Made by a program: the position numbers and the translations under genes. Positions 5,724 through 6,428 of a DNA stretch of 6,428 nucleotides are shown one piece after another (position 1 is the stretch's first letter; the number at the start of each line of letters is the position of its first letter). The notes below the pieces were generated by a model. It had not been told where the DNA came from and ran no database searches. It was given only the letters and a program-made list of their open reading frames with translations. Source of the DNA: Frankiaceae bacterium. Its GTDB lineage: Bacteria > Actinomycetota > Actinomycetes > JAFAQI01. Location of the stretch: the NCBI GenBank assembly GCA_030840615.1, contig JAVEEE010000071.1, positions 1-6,428 on the forward strand. Reading direction: 5' to 3'.

Positions 5724-5741
5724 TTGTGAAGTCGTTCACAA
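5724..5741. promoter_or_regulatory. Rex (redox-sensing repressor) operator
   Basis: TTGTGAA-GTCG-TTCACAA is a perfect palindrome with 7-bp arms and a 4-bp centre. It matches the conserved Rex operator of Gram-positive bacteria and contains the TGTGAA-N4-TTCACA core defined for Streptomyces Rex. Rex represses respiratory genes at low NADH/NAD+ ratio and is released by NADH. The site is in the 53-bp gap between menG and the reductase gene, 20 bp before the ATG. Confidence 0.85.
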
Positions 5742-5761
5742 ACTCCCGAGGACGGGTTCTC

Positions 5762-6428
5762 ATGCCTAGCCCCGACCACCCCGCCGACCAGGAGGCGCAG
5801 GTCGTCGTCATCGGGGCCGGACCCGGTGGTTCGACCGCGGCCTACCACCTCGCCCAGGCGGGCGTCGACGTGCTGGTGCTCGAGAAGGCGCAGTTCCCGC
5901 GCGAGAAGGTCTGCGGCGACGGGCTCACCCCTCGCGCCGTGAAGCAGCTGGTCGCGATGGGCATCGAGACCCTCGCCCCCAACGGGGAAGCGCAGCATGG
6001 GTGGATCAAGAACCACGGGCTGCGCATCATCGGCGGTGGGATGCGGATCCAGGTGCCATGGCCCGAGCTCGCCAGCTTCCCGTCCTACGGACTCGTGCGG
6101 CCCCGCCAGGACTTCGACGAGGTGCTGGCCCGCACCGCGCAGAAGGCCGGCGCGCGGCTGCTCGAGAGCACGACGGTGACCGCGCCGCTGCTCGACGAGC
6201 GGTCCGGCCGCGTCGTCGGTGTCACGACCAGGGACGGCCGCAGCTACCGCGCTCCGCTGGTCATCGTGGCGGACGGCAACTCGTCCCGCTTCTCCCTCTC
6301 CCTCGGGATCCGCAAGCGGGACGACCGGCCGATGGGCGTCGCCTTCCGCAAGTACTTCCGCTCGCCCCGACACGACGACGACTGGCTCGAGTCCTGGCTC
6401 GAGCTGTGGGACGGACCGCAGGCAGGAC
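5762..6428 (+). CDS. Geranylgeranyl reductase family FAD-dependent oxidoreductase (3' truncated)
   Basis: The first 222 residues are visible and the frame is still open at the window end; the full family length is about 400-430. The N-terminal Rossmann FAD-binding motif is VVVIGAGPGGSTAAYHLA (14-31), with the acidic ribose-binding residue at the end of strand 2 (VLVLEK, E41). Next comes the family signature FPREKVCGDGLTPRAV (45-60) with the conserved CGD. Later are GLVRPRQDFDEVLA, the second FAD motif VIVADGNSSRFS, and GVAFRKYF. The family saturates isoprenoid double bonds; next to menG the likely substrate is the menaquinone side chain, as for mycobacterial MenJ. ATG at 5762 is preceded by GAGGA at 9 nt. 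The Rex operator upstream suggests this gene opens a redox-regulated transcription unit. In related genomes the nuo (complex I) genes often follow, but that is outside the window. Confidence 0.93.
   Translation, partial: MPSPDHPADQEAQVVVIGAGPGGSTAAYHLAQAGVDVLVLEKAQFPREKVCGDGLTPRAVKQLVAMGIETLAPNGEAQHGWIKNHGLRIIGGGMRIQVPWPELASFPSYGLVRPRQDFDEVLARTAQKAGARLLESTTVTAPLLDERSGRVVGVTTRDGRSYRAPLVIVADGNSSRFSLSLGIRKRDDRPMGVAFRKYFRSPRHDDDWLESWLELWDGPQAG

Noticed and set aside
5720..6373. 217-codon minus-strand frame at the right end
   Set aside because: It lies opposite the FAD-dependent reductase, whose + strand frame has complete FAD-binding motifs and simply lacks a stop because the window ends.

Overview
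The window is GC-rich DNA from an actinobacterium. GTG and TTG starts are frequent, third positions are strongly G/C, and gene order and content (ResB, CcsB, a BldC-type regulator, DUF4229, MenG, a geranylgeranyl-reductase-like flavoprotein) are typical of Actinomycetota. The exact genus cannot be read from the sequence. Eight protein genes fill almost all of it. No tRNA, rRNA, insertion sequence or CRISPR array was seen.

Left block (1-2106, + strand): the 3' part of resB followed by a complete ccsB, the two core subunits of System II cytochrome c maturation (haem delivery and ligation outside the membrane). Middle (2109-2354, - strand): a small BldC-like MerR-type DNA-binding protein, facing ccsB tail to tail with 2 bp between stop codons. 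A 254-bp divergent intergenic region (2355-2608) follows; it contains several inverted repeats.

Right block (2609-6428, + strand): a large Ala/Thr/Val/Leu-rich secreted protein with a signal peptide and a C-terminal LPDTG sortase signal; a small two-helix membrane protein (DUF4229); a stand-alone response-regulator receiver domain; demethylmenaquinone methyltransferase (menG); then, behind a separate promoter region, the first 222 codons of an FAD-dependent geranylgeranyl reductase family protein, probably a menaquinone side-chain reductase. This last gene runs off the end of the window.

The functional theme is building the respiratory chain: cytochrome c assembly on the left, menaquinone completion and modification on the right. 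The clearest regulatory signal is a perfect 18-bp palindrome (5724-5741) between menG and the reductase gene that matches the Rex (NADH/NAD+ sensor) operator, so the reductase and whatever follows it are probably redox controlled. A second theme is promoters hidden in stop codons: the only two TAG stops in the window (4226 and 5706) each begin a TANNNT -10-like hexamer. One of them lies 6 nt before a GTG start that has no usable ribosome binding site, which suggests a leaderless mRNA for the DUF4229 gene. No clearly new multi-gene system was found. The least explained parts are the LPDTG surface protein, its possibly structured leader, and the output-less response regulator.
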